Below are positions 20,133 through 31,192 of a stretch of DNA of 64,000 nucleotides, piece by piece (positions within the stretch are counted from its first letter, which is position 1; each line of letters begins with the position of its first letter). The notes beneath the pieces are model-generated. The model ran no database searches. It saw only the letters and a list, made by a program, of their open reading frames with translations, and was not told the DNA's origin. A program made the position numbers and the translations under genes. This DNA comes from Phialophora verrucosa (taxonomy: Eukaryota; Ascomycota; Eurotiomycetes; Chaetothyriales; Herpotrichiellaceae): the NCBI GenBank assembly GCA_002099365.1, contig MSED01000015.1, forward strand, positions 310,001-374,000, given 5' to 3'.

Positions 20133-23100
20133 ATACCTCCCCCTTTAAGAAAGCCTATCCTTAGGCTTTATTATCGTTATTATAATCCTTTATTAGTTTA
20201 TTATTTTCTTAGTAATATAGTTAAGCTTATAATCTTCTTAGGGGTCTTAGTTATTAAGGATACTTTTTATAATAATTATAGACTTTATATAATATATTCT
20301 TAAAGTTAAAGGCTAAGTACTATTTAAGATCTTCGTCTTAACTTAGTTACTGTATTTAGTATTATAGCTTACCGCGGCGCTTTTATATAGCTAAAACTTC
20401 CTTAACCTTTTATTTATTCTCTCTATTTACTTCAATTAAGGGTAAGGGTTCGTTAATCTATCCTAAGAGAGGGTCGTCTAATACCTTTTTAAGCCGGTCG
20501 AGAGAAAAAACCGGGTATACCTTTATTAAAGAGGGTAGGTCTAGTCTAAAGGAGTTCTTAATTTACTTTAGAATATAGAATAGACTTACTATTTAGTACC
20601 CTAGTTTTCGGCTAAAGCGGTTAATCTTCTAGTTCTTTATTAATACCTAGATTAGGTTACCTTCTATAAAGTTAACTTCTTAACGATACTTATTAGCTTA
20701 ATATTTCTATTATTTTTAAGTAAACTTTATTATATTATATATTAGCTTCTAAGTATTATATATTCGATAAGTAAATTATTAAGCTTTATCTTAGCTAAGC
20801 CGCTCTCGCGTATTTAAGGGTTCTCCTAAAGGTTTCTAATTAAAAGAGGTCTTTAGCTTATATTTATTTTTAATAAAGAAAGGGCTTATACCTATAGAGT
20901 TATAAGGGAGTATAGCTTAAGTATAGTCTATTATTAGTAAGAGATTAGCTTAGTTATTTTAATAATAATTTATAAAAGGCTATAATCGTTAGTTAAGGTA
21001 TTAGTTTATAATTTCTATTTACTTATTAATCTATAGATAAAAAGCTATTAATAGCTTAAGCTTAATTTCTAAGATATAGTAAAACTCTATCTAGAACTTA
21101 AATATAAACTATAGGCCGCGGTTAAAGACTATTATATCTAAAGGCCTATAGTTTTAGTAAATAAAGAAGATAAATAACTATACTATCTTCTTTATAGTAA
21201 TAATTTTATAGTAAAGGATAAAGTAAGCTTACTTCCTTAAGCGAATAATTATTATATATATTATATTATATCTATTCTAATTTACGAGAAAGGACTTAAA
21301 ATCTATTATAATATATTACTATAGTCGGTTAAGGATAAATAGCGGCTTTAGAGTTCTTAGCGGTAAGTTTTAAGGGACTATAGTATATCGATAAGTATAG
21401 TAATTCTAAATAAATTAGGTAACGTCTCTAGAGAGATTTAGCTAATAGTAATAAAGGGATAGTAATTTACTTATTTTATTTTAACTAAGGTAAGCTATTA
21501 AAATTTAGTTATATACTTCCGTAATTAGCTTAGTTTATAATTTATTTTTATCTAGAACTATTAGTCTCCTCTTAAATTATAATAGTCCTTATAATAGTAT
21601 CTAGAGGTATTAGCTTAAGTAAGCCTTTTCTCTTTTAGTATTTAATAGGAGACTTTTATAATTTACTTATAATATTTAGTTAATTAGCTTTAAGGGGTTA
21701 AGGTCTATAGGCGTTAATAAAGGTAATAGAGTAACCTCTTCGCCTAACCTTTCCGGGTCTAGTAAAGTTTATATCCGGTCTTCTTTTATTACCTATTTCT
21801 AGTCTTCTTAATTCTATCCTTATTGAGTTAAGGTATTAGCTCGCTTATTTTATTTTCTTAAGCGATATTAGATCCTAAAGTAGTATTAAATAAGGATATT
21901 AGCTTAATAGGCTTATTAAGCGGTTAATAGCCTCTTAGATATAAAGTATTTTAAGGCTTTATAGTTAGTAAGGACTAGAATATCTAGCTCTATACTTTAA
22001 AGCTCCGCGCGTTAAGTTTTAAGAATATATATAATAGTAAGTATTTCTTTATTATAGATATTATAATTATATTCCGCTAAGGCTATTATTTTTAAATAAT
22101 ATATAATAAGGTATTAATTTCCGTTAGTCGGGTTTTACTAAAAGAGTATACTAGCGATAACTTTATTTAAAATATTAGTCTTTAGTATTATCTTATAATT
22201 TAAGTAGAAATACCTTAGTATTAAAGCTATTATTAACTAATACTTTAGTTCCTTAAACGCTTATATATAATCTTTATTAAAGGTAAAGAGATAATCCTTC
22301 TTTATAAACTAAGTTAGGGGGCGCGTAATTCGGCTAAAATTTTAAATAAAGATATAATAGAAGTTATAGAACCCTAGAAACGCTTATATCTTCTTTATAG
22401 TATTAGGGACTTTCTAGATTAATAGTACTATTATCTTTATAGGATCTATATATATACTCTTAGTACTAATAATAAACCTAAGGTATTTAGTCTACTTAAC
22501 TTAGAACTTACTTTTCTTAATATTAACTTAAAGTTTAGCTTTCTATAATCGCGATAGGACTTTCTTTATATATTCCGTATATTTTAGCTTATTCTCTAAG
22601 TAAATTAAGATATTATTTAAGTAAACTATAATAAAGTTATTTAGGTAGTTAAATAGGACATTATTTATATAGCGCTAGTAGGTTACTAAACTATTTATTA
22701 GCCTAAAGGGAACTACCTTATACTTATAGGCCCTATAATAAGTATAAAAGGTAATTAGTTCCTTAGAATCCGGGTATATATAAATATAATAAAAGGCCTA
22801 GTGAATATTAAGCTTTATAAATACTTAAGCTCTATTAAGTTAAGCTAAGGTCTTATTAATTAAAGGTAATAGATAATAATCCTTTTTAGTAAGTATATTT
22901 AGTTTCCGATAATTAATATAGAATCTTAGTTCTCCTTCGGGTTTTTTAATAAATAGAGTAGATAAAGCGAAAGGAGATTAATTAGGCTTAATAAACCTCT
23001 TTTAGAGGTTCTCTTTAAGGTACTTCTTTATTAATAAGAGTTTATCTATACTTATTTAATATAAGGGGCTATAACTTAAATTATTCTCCTCTTTTAGCTA

Positions 23101-25601
23101 TATTTAGTAGTTATAAGAGTAAAGTAGTAAAAGTATATTAAAAGCCTTCTTTAAAAATATATTATAGAATTCTTAATACTCTTAAGGGAGTAATTGCTAT
23201 ATAAGCTATTCCTTAGTCTCTTCTATTTAAAGGTTTATTTAGTTTTAGATAAATCTATTAATTTTATAGAAGCTTATAGTAAATAGAGTATTCTTCTTCT
23301 TCTTTAGGTTCCGGTAGAATCCTATCGCTCTAATTATAGCGATATCTATAATAGCTACACTCTAAAGGGATAGCGATACTTTTATATAGTTATCTTCTAA
23401 TTTAGTGTAGCTATCCTCCGGCGACACTTTTATATCGCTACCTTTATCCGGCCCCGCGGTATAGGTTAATACTAATTCGCGGCGTATAACTTTTAATCGG
23501 TTTAGTAGATCCTATTTATAGGTACGGCTAGTTATAGTTTATAGAATAGATTTAATAGATAAACGCCTAGCTAAAGAAGGTCTAGAGACTAGATCTAGTC
23601 TAGGTACTATTTTTAAGCGTATATAACTCCGAGGGTATAAATTTTATCTATCCGCTCAGCGTTTATCTTTATAGGCGAATAATTAATCCTATTTAATAAT
23701 ATCTTCTTAATATTATTATAAGATTATAGTAACTTAAAGGCTTTAGCGAAATATATAAATCTCTTAAGCGAATATTAGCTCGTCTTAATAGTTCTAAAGC
23801 TATAGTAAGCGTTAGTTTTATATATTTAACTATATATTAAAGTAAGTAAACTACTTTCTTTTTAGAATTAAGTTATAACTCCCTAGGTCTAGTATAAGTA
23901 TAGGGAGATTTTATTATCTTCTTCTATTAACTTTTAGATATAGGGTTAAGATCTTAGTAACTAGCTTTTTAAGATATCTATTATACCCCTTTATAAGGTA
24001 AGGGGTCTCTAAATAAATAATAAAGATATTTAAGAATTAAGTTAAGTCGCGCGCGAGCTTAGTATTAATAAAAATAAATCTATTTATTCTTAAGTCGGCT
24101 AAGGTAGAGGTTTAAACTATATATCTATTAAATAATAATTTATATAATATAGTAAAGTATTTTCCGTCTAATAGTTAACTTAAATTAATAAAAGAGATAC
24201 TAATATTATACTTCCCTAAGGAGAAGACTTCCTCTAGGGTTGTTCTTTTCCCGGTTCTTCCTTCTAGGCCTTACTAACCTTAATAGCCTTATTCTCTACC
24301 TTTATAGGGTAATCTTAAGAGAGGTATCCTAGTTAGCGATAAGTAAAATATACTCTAGTGTAGCTTAAGGCTTATTTAGTAATATCGTTATAAGTTAGTT
24401 AATTCTATAGAGGCTAACTACCTTTTCTATTTAATTCCGGAAATAGTATAAGTATAGTATATATATTTAGGGTAGGAGTAGATATAGCTTTATCGGTCGG
24501 TCTATTTCCTAGTATATAGCGAGCCTTATAGTAAGCCTTCTCTTTATTAACTAATTATAATTTTTAGTTAGTCTATTAATAGATATTAGTAATATCTTAA
24601 TAGGTTTATAGGGTATAAAAGGTTAGCGTAATTACTACTTATAGAGCTAATATTAATTTATTTCGTAAGTTAAGATAGAGGTTATTTTTCGATATATCGC
24701 CTTCGCTAGCTAAATATAGAAACTTAATATAAAAGTTATTAAATAGTTCTATTACCTTTATATATAGGGCTTAATACTCTTCTCGCGTATTCTCGACTCG
24801 ATAAGGGTTAGTATAAGTTCTTACTAAGAATTTAAATATATCTATAGTATTAATAAATAAGTCTTTTTTATTAAGGCTATAGCGGGATTATAGATAATAT
24901 TATATATCTCTAGTAGTATAGCTATATAGATATATTATCTTAACTTCTTTAGAGGGGAATTAAGAGGTATTAATAAAGAACTTATTAAGAACCTTAAATC
25001 TTTATAATTCGAAGATAGGCTCCTTTCTATTAGAGAGAGGCTTAAGGTTAAGGATACTAATATATTATATTAGGGCTAGTTTTAGGGTCGCGCTTTAGTT
25101 ATATTTAAGGTAGTTAATAATAACTTATTTCTATATAATTTAATAATTAAGATTTATAATTTATTCCTTTTATTCGACGATCTAAATCTAGGAATCTTAA
25201 ATAGTATCTTCTTAGTTTATAATAGTATTTCGGCCTTAGTTAATTACTTTTAAGAGGGTCTATTTAGGGATAGCTCTAACTTTAGCTATAGTCTTATATC
25301 TTAGTAGTTAATAGAGCTATAGAGCTAATTTAATATTTCTAGCTATATACGATCTATATTAATCTATACTAATAGGTCCGAGTTTAGTGTCGAGAGTATC
25401 GGGTTTAGTGTTCTATTTAATAGTTAATAAGATAGTTTAGTTATTAGCCTTAGGGTTATTTAAGTCGGTTAATTATATTATTATTAGCGGGCTTAGTTAA
25501 TAATAGTTTAGTTATTAGCTTCGGTTCGTTCTAGTTAGTTCTTATTCGGGTAGGATATTATAATTCCTTTCTAGGATAGTAATAAGGCGAGTTTAGTTTA
25601 A
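20133..25601 (-). pseudogene. gag-pol relic of gypsy element 2
   Basis: Complete in length but destroyed by RIP. On the minus strand the gene order matches element 1: gag near 25.5-24.3 kb, reverse transcriptase with the same YLNNILIY-type damaged catalytic box at 22600-22623, RNase H near 22.2-21.8 kb, and integrase/chromodomain sequence to about 20.15 kb. Stops occur every few tens of codons. Because it is uninterrupted, it serves as the template that shows where element 1 was split. Confidence 0.78.
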
Positions 25602-25973
25602 TATAACGGTACGGTATACTAATAGATAAAGATAAAGCGAATATTACTTAAAGGTATAGATTATTTAATATTAAGAGACTAAACTAGAGAGAGAGAAAGA
25701 GTATAAAAGACGCGGTACCTATTACCCTAGATAAATACTTCCTTTCGCTAAAGATTTCGGTATACGCGTAAGCCGCTAAGGATTTTAGTTATATATAGCT
25801 AATTAATGTTTAGCTATATAATTATATAGCTTTACTTATCTAATTAAGATAAAGCTTAGTAGGTACGTACTTTACCGGAAATAGTCGCCTATAGCCTATA
25901 GCCTTATCTTCTATCGTATATAGTTATATATACTTAAACCTAATATAGGCCGTAATAATTATAAGCTATAATA
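25602..25973 (-). repeat. 5' LTR of gypsy element 2
   Basis: 372 bp, matching 19761-20132; flanked outside by the target duplication CTATT. Confidence 0.85.
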
Positions 25974-27438
25974 CTATTATAAGAACTATTATAATTTAAG
26001 GGGAGACTAGTAATCCTAAATAAAGATAAACTATAAATTAAGCTAATTATAAAAGTATATAATTAAATTTTAATAACTTACTTTAGTTAGAATAAAATAA
26101 GTAAATTATTATCTCTTTATTATTATTAGCTAAATCTCTTAAGAGACGTTATTTAATTTATTTTAAATTACTATACTTATTAGTGTACTATAGTCCCTTA
26201 AGACTTACCACTAGGAACCCTAAAGCCGCTACCTATCCTTAATTAACTATAGTAGTATATTATAATAAACTTTAAGTCCTTCTTTATAGATTGAAATAGA
26301 TATAATATAGTATATATAATAATTAATCGCCTAGAGAAGTGAGCTTACTCTATTTTTTATTATAAGATAATAATTATAAAAGAGATAATATAGTTATTTA
26401 TCTCCTTTATCTACCGAAACTATAAGTTTCTAGATATAATTATCTCTAATTATAGCTTATAGTTTATATCTAAATTTTAAATAGAGTTCTACTATATCCT
26501 AGAAATTAAGTTTAAGCTATTAACTACTTTTTATCTATAGACTAATAGATAAATCGAAATTATAAACTAATATCTTAACTAGCGACTATAGCCTTTTATA
26601 AATTACTACTAGAATAACTAAGCTAACCTCTTACCGATAATAGACTATACTTAAGCTATACTCCCTTACGATTCTATAGGTATAAGCTTTTTCTTTATTA
26701 AAAATAAATATAAACTAAGAACCTCCTTTAATTAGAAACCTTTAAAGGAACCTTTAAGCGCGCGAGAGCGACTTAGCCGAAATAAAGTTTAATAGCTCGC
26801 CCGCCGAATATATAATATCTAGGAATTAGTATATAATATAATAAAGCTTACTTAAGAACGATAGAAACACTAGGCTAATAAGTATTATTAGGAAGTTAAC
26901 TTTATAGAAGGTAATCTAGTTTAAGTATTAATAAAGAACTAGAAGATTAACCGCCCTAGCCGAAAACTAAAGTACTAAATAATAAATCTATTCTATATTC
27001 TAAAGTAAATTAAGAACTCCTTTAGGCTAAACTTACCCTCTTTAATAAAGATATATCCGGTCTTTTCTCCTAACCGCCTTAGAAAGGTATTAGACGACCC
27101 TCTCCTAAGATAAGTTAATAAACCTTTACCCCTAATTAAAGTAAATAGAGAGAATAAATAAGAGATTAAGAAAGTTTTAGCTATACGAAAGCGCTATAAT
27201 AAGCTATAATACTAAGTATAGTAACTAGGCTAAAATAAAGACCTTAAATAATACCCGGCCTCTAACTTTAAGAATATACTATATAAAGTCTATAATTACT
27301 ATAAAAAGTATTCTTAATAACTAAGACCTTTAAGAAGATTATAAGATTAACTATATTACTAAGAAAATAATAAATTAATAAAGGACTATAACGACGATAA
27401 TAAAGCTTAAGGATAGGCTTTCTTAAAGGGGGGGGTAT

Positions 27439-27798
27439 TATTACGGCCTATATTAAGTCTAAGTATATATACGCGACTGTATATAATAAAAGATAAAGCT
27501 ATAGACTATAGGCGACTATTTCCGGTAAAGCGCGTACCTATTAAGCTTTATCTTAATTAGGTAAGTAAGGCTGTATAATTATACAGCTAAACGCTAATTA
27601 GCTATACGTAACTAAAATCCTTAGCGGCTTGCGCGTATACCGAAATCCTTAACGGAGGGAAGTATTTATCTAGGGTGACAGGTACCGCGCCTTTTATACC
27701 CTTTCCCTCTCTCTAGTTTAGTCTCTTAGTATTAAGTAATCTATACCTTTATATAGTGTTCGCTCTACCTTCTTCTATTAGTGTACCGTATCGTTATA
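27439..27798 (+). repeat. 3' LTR of gypsy element 1
   Basis: 360 bp; preceded by the polypurine tract at about 27426-27435 and followed by the target duplication TTTTA. Confidence 0.85.
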
Positions 27799-29262
27799 TT
27801 TTAAAAGGCTAAAAGGGTCTTTACTAAAAGCTACTTTAATAGCGGTAAACTACTCGATACTAGCTAAGATAGTAACTATAAGTAGATTATAATCCTTATA
27901 ACTATCTATATAGACGGTAGCTATTTACCCCCTTCTATTATCTACTAGACACTTATAATAAACCTCTAAGATAGTTAGCTAGATAATTTCAACATTAAGA
28001 AGGATAAAGCCTTCTTTACGTCCTCTCCGATAAGCTAGATAAATAACGAAGTCGGGTATATATAGTTAAGTACTATATTTAACTGATTTACTAAGCTAAA
28101 AGCGTGAAATAAGTATAATTATCGCCTTCTCTTCTTAAACAGGTATAGTAATTATATTAATATAAAGTTTTTAACTTAATATAAATAATATAGAGTACTT
28201 ATTATAATATACTCTCTATATTCGATATATTATCTTTAGCTACTCGATATTAGCCTATTTAGCCCTTTAGCGAACTACTATTCTTAAGAACTTAATATCT
28301 AAATTTATAAGATATAAAGCTTATACTATATTAGTAAAAGAAAGTTCTTCGAGCTATTTAAGACCGTTTAGTACTATATAATAACTTATATTAATATATT
28401 AAGTAACTAAGAGAGAATAGAATTATAGCTATTTAACCTAAAATAGATATACTAGTAAATATAGTAAAGATAAAGAGCCTCTAGCTATTTAATAACCTTC
28501 TCTCTCTTTATAGATAATATATAGTAAGTATAAAGCTTATTTAAATAATTAATAAACCTATAGCTTAATCTAGAGGTATAAAAGCTTTAAGGCTTACTTA
28601 AGAAGCTATTAGTATAAATACAGCTTCTAAAGGCCGAGAATAAAGGTTTACAGTATACTATATATATAGAAAAGAGGCGGAGATAGCGCGGGAAGCCTTT
28701 ATTTTATAATTTTAATAAGATTAATAAAGGTAAGGTAATATTCTTTAGTCTAGCTAAAATCCGGTCCGCCTAATAAAAACTTCAAGACTAGGCACAGTAA
28801 AAAGACTAAAAGTAAGCTTAGAAGGCCGAGCTTAAGCGGTAACGATAGCTTTAGAAGGAAGAGAACCAGCGGTTAGTGTTATAAAGGCGATAATAGAGAG
28901 ACTAGAAGCGCCTCGAAAGGTAGGCTTAAAAATATAAGATAATATATACTAAACAGGCTAACCAGCAGCTTTAAGAAGGCCTTAACCGTTAAGACAGTAT
29001 ACTAAAGACCTCTACCACAGCACCAGCTCGTAAAGAAGAGGTTATTATTAATGCCGATAGCGATAAAGAGGCGGAGGGTGCTAAACAGCATGCTGCGAGG
29101 CCGCGGAGGAACGTTGCTCCGCCGAGGCATTTACAGGGTTATAAATTATATTAATAAGATGGTCATATATTCATGCCGATAATTGCAAAATAACAGCTTG
29201 TTCAGATGCGCGGTTGCGAAATAATTAATAATTGCGCAACAGCCATGATGAACTGTAAGGCC

Positions 29263-29301
29263 GTGCAGACGTGGTAGCGTGCACGTGACAGGGAACTCTC
29301 C
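29263..29301 (-). repeat. right terminal inverted repeat of the Fot1/pogo-type element
   Basis: Partner of 14762-14800; followed by TA at 29302-29303. Confidence 0.88.
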
Positions 29302-29303
29302 TA

Positions 29304-30142
29304 GTCGGTACGCTGCGCCACCCACTGTGTAGTCGCCGTATGAAGAAGTTGACCATCGCAGTAATATTGTGGAAGTCCCCTCGCAAAGCTGGGAGTGGCT
29401 CTTACGATGTTGTGACTTTCGGTGTCTGCTGTGTTGAATATTACCTCGTACTGCGAGGCATATTCAGTCTCGTCTCTCAGCTCTTGCTGGAAAAGTGGGG
29501 CTCGTTTCCACAGAAGCTTTCGACTGGTCTGATCCTCCGAACCGCGATTCAGACAATGGCATTCTGAGTTGCCGCGTTCACATGTCGAGCCGAACCTATC
29601 GTTCATGTGCCACATCAGCCAAGCCAATAAACCCGAAGTCTGCTCGTACGAGTACTCCTTGCCAACTTTCTGGTCAGCATGACGACAATAATTTCTTTCT
29701 TCAAGGAGATCTTCCCCGCTCCATGGATCAAGCCTGTGGCGGTTCTCGCACGAGTACTGGATTGAGGGGCATTTCGAAGGGGATTCAAGTCACCCGCAAA
29801 AGCAACGCGGCCGATGCCATTGGTGGGCCGCGAAAATGTGTTCGATGACCTCACGGCGAGTTTGGCGAAGGAACTGACTTCCCACGAGTAGCCTACGAGG
29901 AAGGCAGGGAGGAGGCTCCCCTGGCCTCCTCCGTCAGTGAAGTGTGTCAGGGGAACAAAGGACGTCATGATTTCCCTTCACTGCCTTGCCTTTCCAAGGT
30001 TCTCAACCCTCGACCAGAAGATATATATTCTCTCGTCAGCACGCTCCTCAACCCTCCTCCTTCTGTTCACGAAGAAACAATACGACCCAATTCCTGAAAA
30101 AACAGTTATCCCAAGTCAAACACACACGACCCTCAATCTACC
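29304..30142. promoter_or_regulatory. upstream region of the grg-1 homologue with four STRE cores and a TATA box
   Basis: 839 bp with no supported gene. STRE-type cores AGGGG/CCCCT lie at 29765-29769, 29778-29782, 29918-29922 and 29949-29953. ATATATAT lies at 30021-30028, about 115 bp before the ATG. In yeast-like systems such cores bind Msn2/4-type stress factors; the Neurospora homologue is known to respond to glucose loss, stress and the clock. The functional link here is inferred. A 75-codon ATG frame at 29340 and a 108-codon minus frame are unrecognised and not called. Confidence 0.5.
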
Positions 30143-30468
30143 ATGGAGTCCGTCAAGAACGCAGCCAAGTATGTTGCTGTCCTCCTACATCGTCCTCTCT
30201 TTCCTCTCTGCTGACTGCTTCATCCAGCTACGTCGGCGACAAGGCTCAGCAGGCTACATCTTCAGTTTCTAAGGAAAGCAATAAGGACGTTGCGAAGGAC
30301 TCAGACGCATCTCTCGGTACCCGTGCCTCTGCCGCCAAAGATGCCGCGAGCGACAAGTTGGACGAGACCTCCCACTCTGTATGTTTTCTCACTTCCTCCA
30401 AAATTGCTTGCAACTGACGACGAGAACAGGCCTCAGCTGAGGGGAACAAACAGAAGGCTACGCACTGA
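30143..30468 (+). CDS. grg-1: glucose-repressible / clock-controlled protein Grg1 (CCG-1) homologue
   Basis: 71-aa hydrophilic protein in three exons: 30143-30168, 30228-30378 and 30430-30468. Introns have GTATGT donors and CAG acceptors. Translation: MESVKNAAN, YVGDKAQQATSSVSKESNKD and onward through SLGTRASAAKDAASDKLDET to a TH C-terminus. Length and sequence pattern match Neurospora grg-1/ccg-1, also 71 aa, which is strongly induced on glucose depletion and by stress. The biochemical role is unknown; its low-complexity, charged, Cys-free composition suggests a disordered stress protein. A CT-rich leader and TATA box precede it. Confidence 0.92.
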
Positions 30469-31192
30469 AGCGTCTCTTCGACCTGCAATGCCTCGCAACA
30501 GTTCCTCAGATTGAAAGTCTTACGGTTGCATGGTCGGATGGCGGACAGACACCTCGCAATAGACTTGCAGGTTTGACGAGCTTCGGACGATGACACAATG
30601 TATCTCCTATGACACCGCTCAAAGAGAGCAATAGCACTGCATCAGGTAGCTGCAATGAAATGATATCCTGAACACGGAATGATACTACGTTTCTGGTGAA
30701 CTGAATACTTTTACGGATCTGTACACCGCAAGCGTGCTCCGATACTGAACCCAAGCATGATCGCGTCTGCTGCCAGCCAGAATTGGCGCGGACTGATGTG
30801 ACTTGGAAGTTTCCCGTTTTCCATGCCTGGTCTCGTGAAAGTGTACGATTGTCGACTAATAAACCATCACAACAGCCTATGATTTGGACCATTGTCAGTA
30901 TGCTTATTGACTTGGTAAGTTCAGAAAAGGATTCGCGATATGGCAACAACAATTGAGTGGAAGGTCTGTGGTTCTAAGGCGACTATGTGCGGAACCTATA
31001 CGCCAGGCACATGGTGAAGTGCGGTGCCGCTCTGACGGCCTCAATTAACTGCCGATACAGAAATATTCACACACAGCTTTCCTTCAGCAGGAGATGACCA
31101 CTGCCCCCGGATGATAATCACCGCGTACTGGGAGCTGTACGCTGCCGTCCTAAAATTCCGCGTACCCCCAAAGAACTTAGTTAAGAGAGACC
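30469..31192. other. intergenic, nothing recognised
   Basis: 724 bp between two plus-strand genes, with no supported coding sequence or repeat. Confidence 0.5.

Larger units (their letters stand above)
19761..25973 (-). mobile_element. Ty3/gypsy LTR retrotransposon 2 (minus orientation), nested in element 1
   Basis: 6213 bp. LTRs of 372 bp lie at 19761-20132 (3' LTR) and 25602-25973 (5' LTR). The target duplication is TTATT at 19756-19760 and CTATT at 25974-25978; the sequence of the same site inside element 2 itself (element 2 is an uninterrupted relative) confirms CTATT as the original. The element is the same family as element 1 in the opposite orientation: 25560 down to 24780 aligns by eye with 15800 up to 16570 of element 1. 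A polypurine tract (on the minus strand aaagggggaggt) abuts the 3' LTR at about 20133-20145. Confidence 0.88.
15752..27438 (+). pseudogene. gag-pol relic of gypsy element 1 (interrupted 19761-25978)
   Basis: Heavily RIP-damaged but still recognisable. At 17003-17047 the frame reads YFTYR*LEHLS*DYP, which becomes a normal CCHC gag knuckle if TAT is read back to TGT/TGC and TAA to CAA. Protease remnants lie near 17260. At 18730-18753 the reverse-transcriptase catalytic box reads YLNNILIY where YLDDILIY is expected. An RNase H region follows to about 19510 (ETNI, LAEYNYNI, TDYKALEYF). After the inserted element, integrase C-terminal and chromodomain-like text (YPASNFKNI near 27250) resumes, marking the family as chromovirus-like Ty3/gypsy. 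No frame longer than a few dozen codons survives. Confidence 0.78.
15392..27798 (+). mobile_element. Ty3/gypsy LTR retrotransposon 1 (plus orientation), containing element 2
   Basis: LTRs of 360 bp at 15392-15751 and 27439-27798 begin TATTA(T/C)GGCC and end GTTATA-like; an original TG...CA end pair is obscured by RIP. The target duplication is CTTTA at 15387-15391 and TTTTA at 27799-27803, identical apart from one C-to-T change. The internal sequence runs 15752-19760 and resumes at 25979-27438 after the inserted element 2, giving about 6.2 kb in total. A polypurine run (aaagggggggggt) precedes the right LTR. Order of domains: gag knuckle, protease, reverse transcriptase, RNase H, then (after the insertion) integrase/chromodomain-like sequence. 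Confidence 0.88.
14853..29154 (+). pseudogene. Fot1/pogo transposase relic (split by the nested retroelements)
   Basis: The N-terminal part from the ATG at 14853 reads MGSIEDAIADLASQEAPNIA, then ATAKEYRIERLTLSRR, a Psq-type helix-turn-helix, and then hits TAG where TGG (Trp) is expected and TAA where CAA is expected. The coding sequence resumes after the insertion at 27804. Recognisable DDE-domain remnants there include KAFFTSSP near 28010, LFLDGYSSYINIKF-like text near 28130-28180, and an intact C-terminus AARPRRNVAPPRHLQGYKLY ending at TAA 29152-29154. Stops are nearly all explicable as TGG to TAG or CAA/CAG to TAA/TAG, the RIP pattern. It cannot make a functional transposase. Confidence 0.8.
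14762..29301 (+). mobile_element. Fot1/pogo-type Tc1-mariner DNA transposon, interrupted by nested retroelements
   Basis: Outer shell of the composite. Inverted repeats of 39 bp (14762-14800 and 29263-29301, starting GGAGAG(A/T)TCCCTGTCACG) differ at two positions and are bordered by TA on each side (14760-14761 and 29302-29303), the target duplication of this superfamily. Without the insertion the element would be about 2.1 kb, the usual size for Fot1/Pot2-like elements. It carries one transposase gene, now broken by the gypsy insertion at 15387-27803 and by RIP. Both terminal regions (first about 200 bp, last about 300-500 bp) keep normal CA/TG content while the interior is RIP-mutated. Confidence 0.88.

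Noticed and set aside
14762..29301. The AT-rich block as a centromere, an inserted mitochondrial segment or a foreign low-GC island
   Set aside because: All of it is explained by transposons with identifiable ends, duplications and RIP substitutions. A centromeric role cannot be excluded from sequence alone but is not needed.
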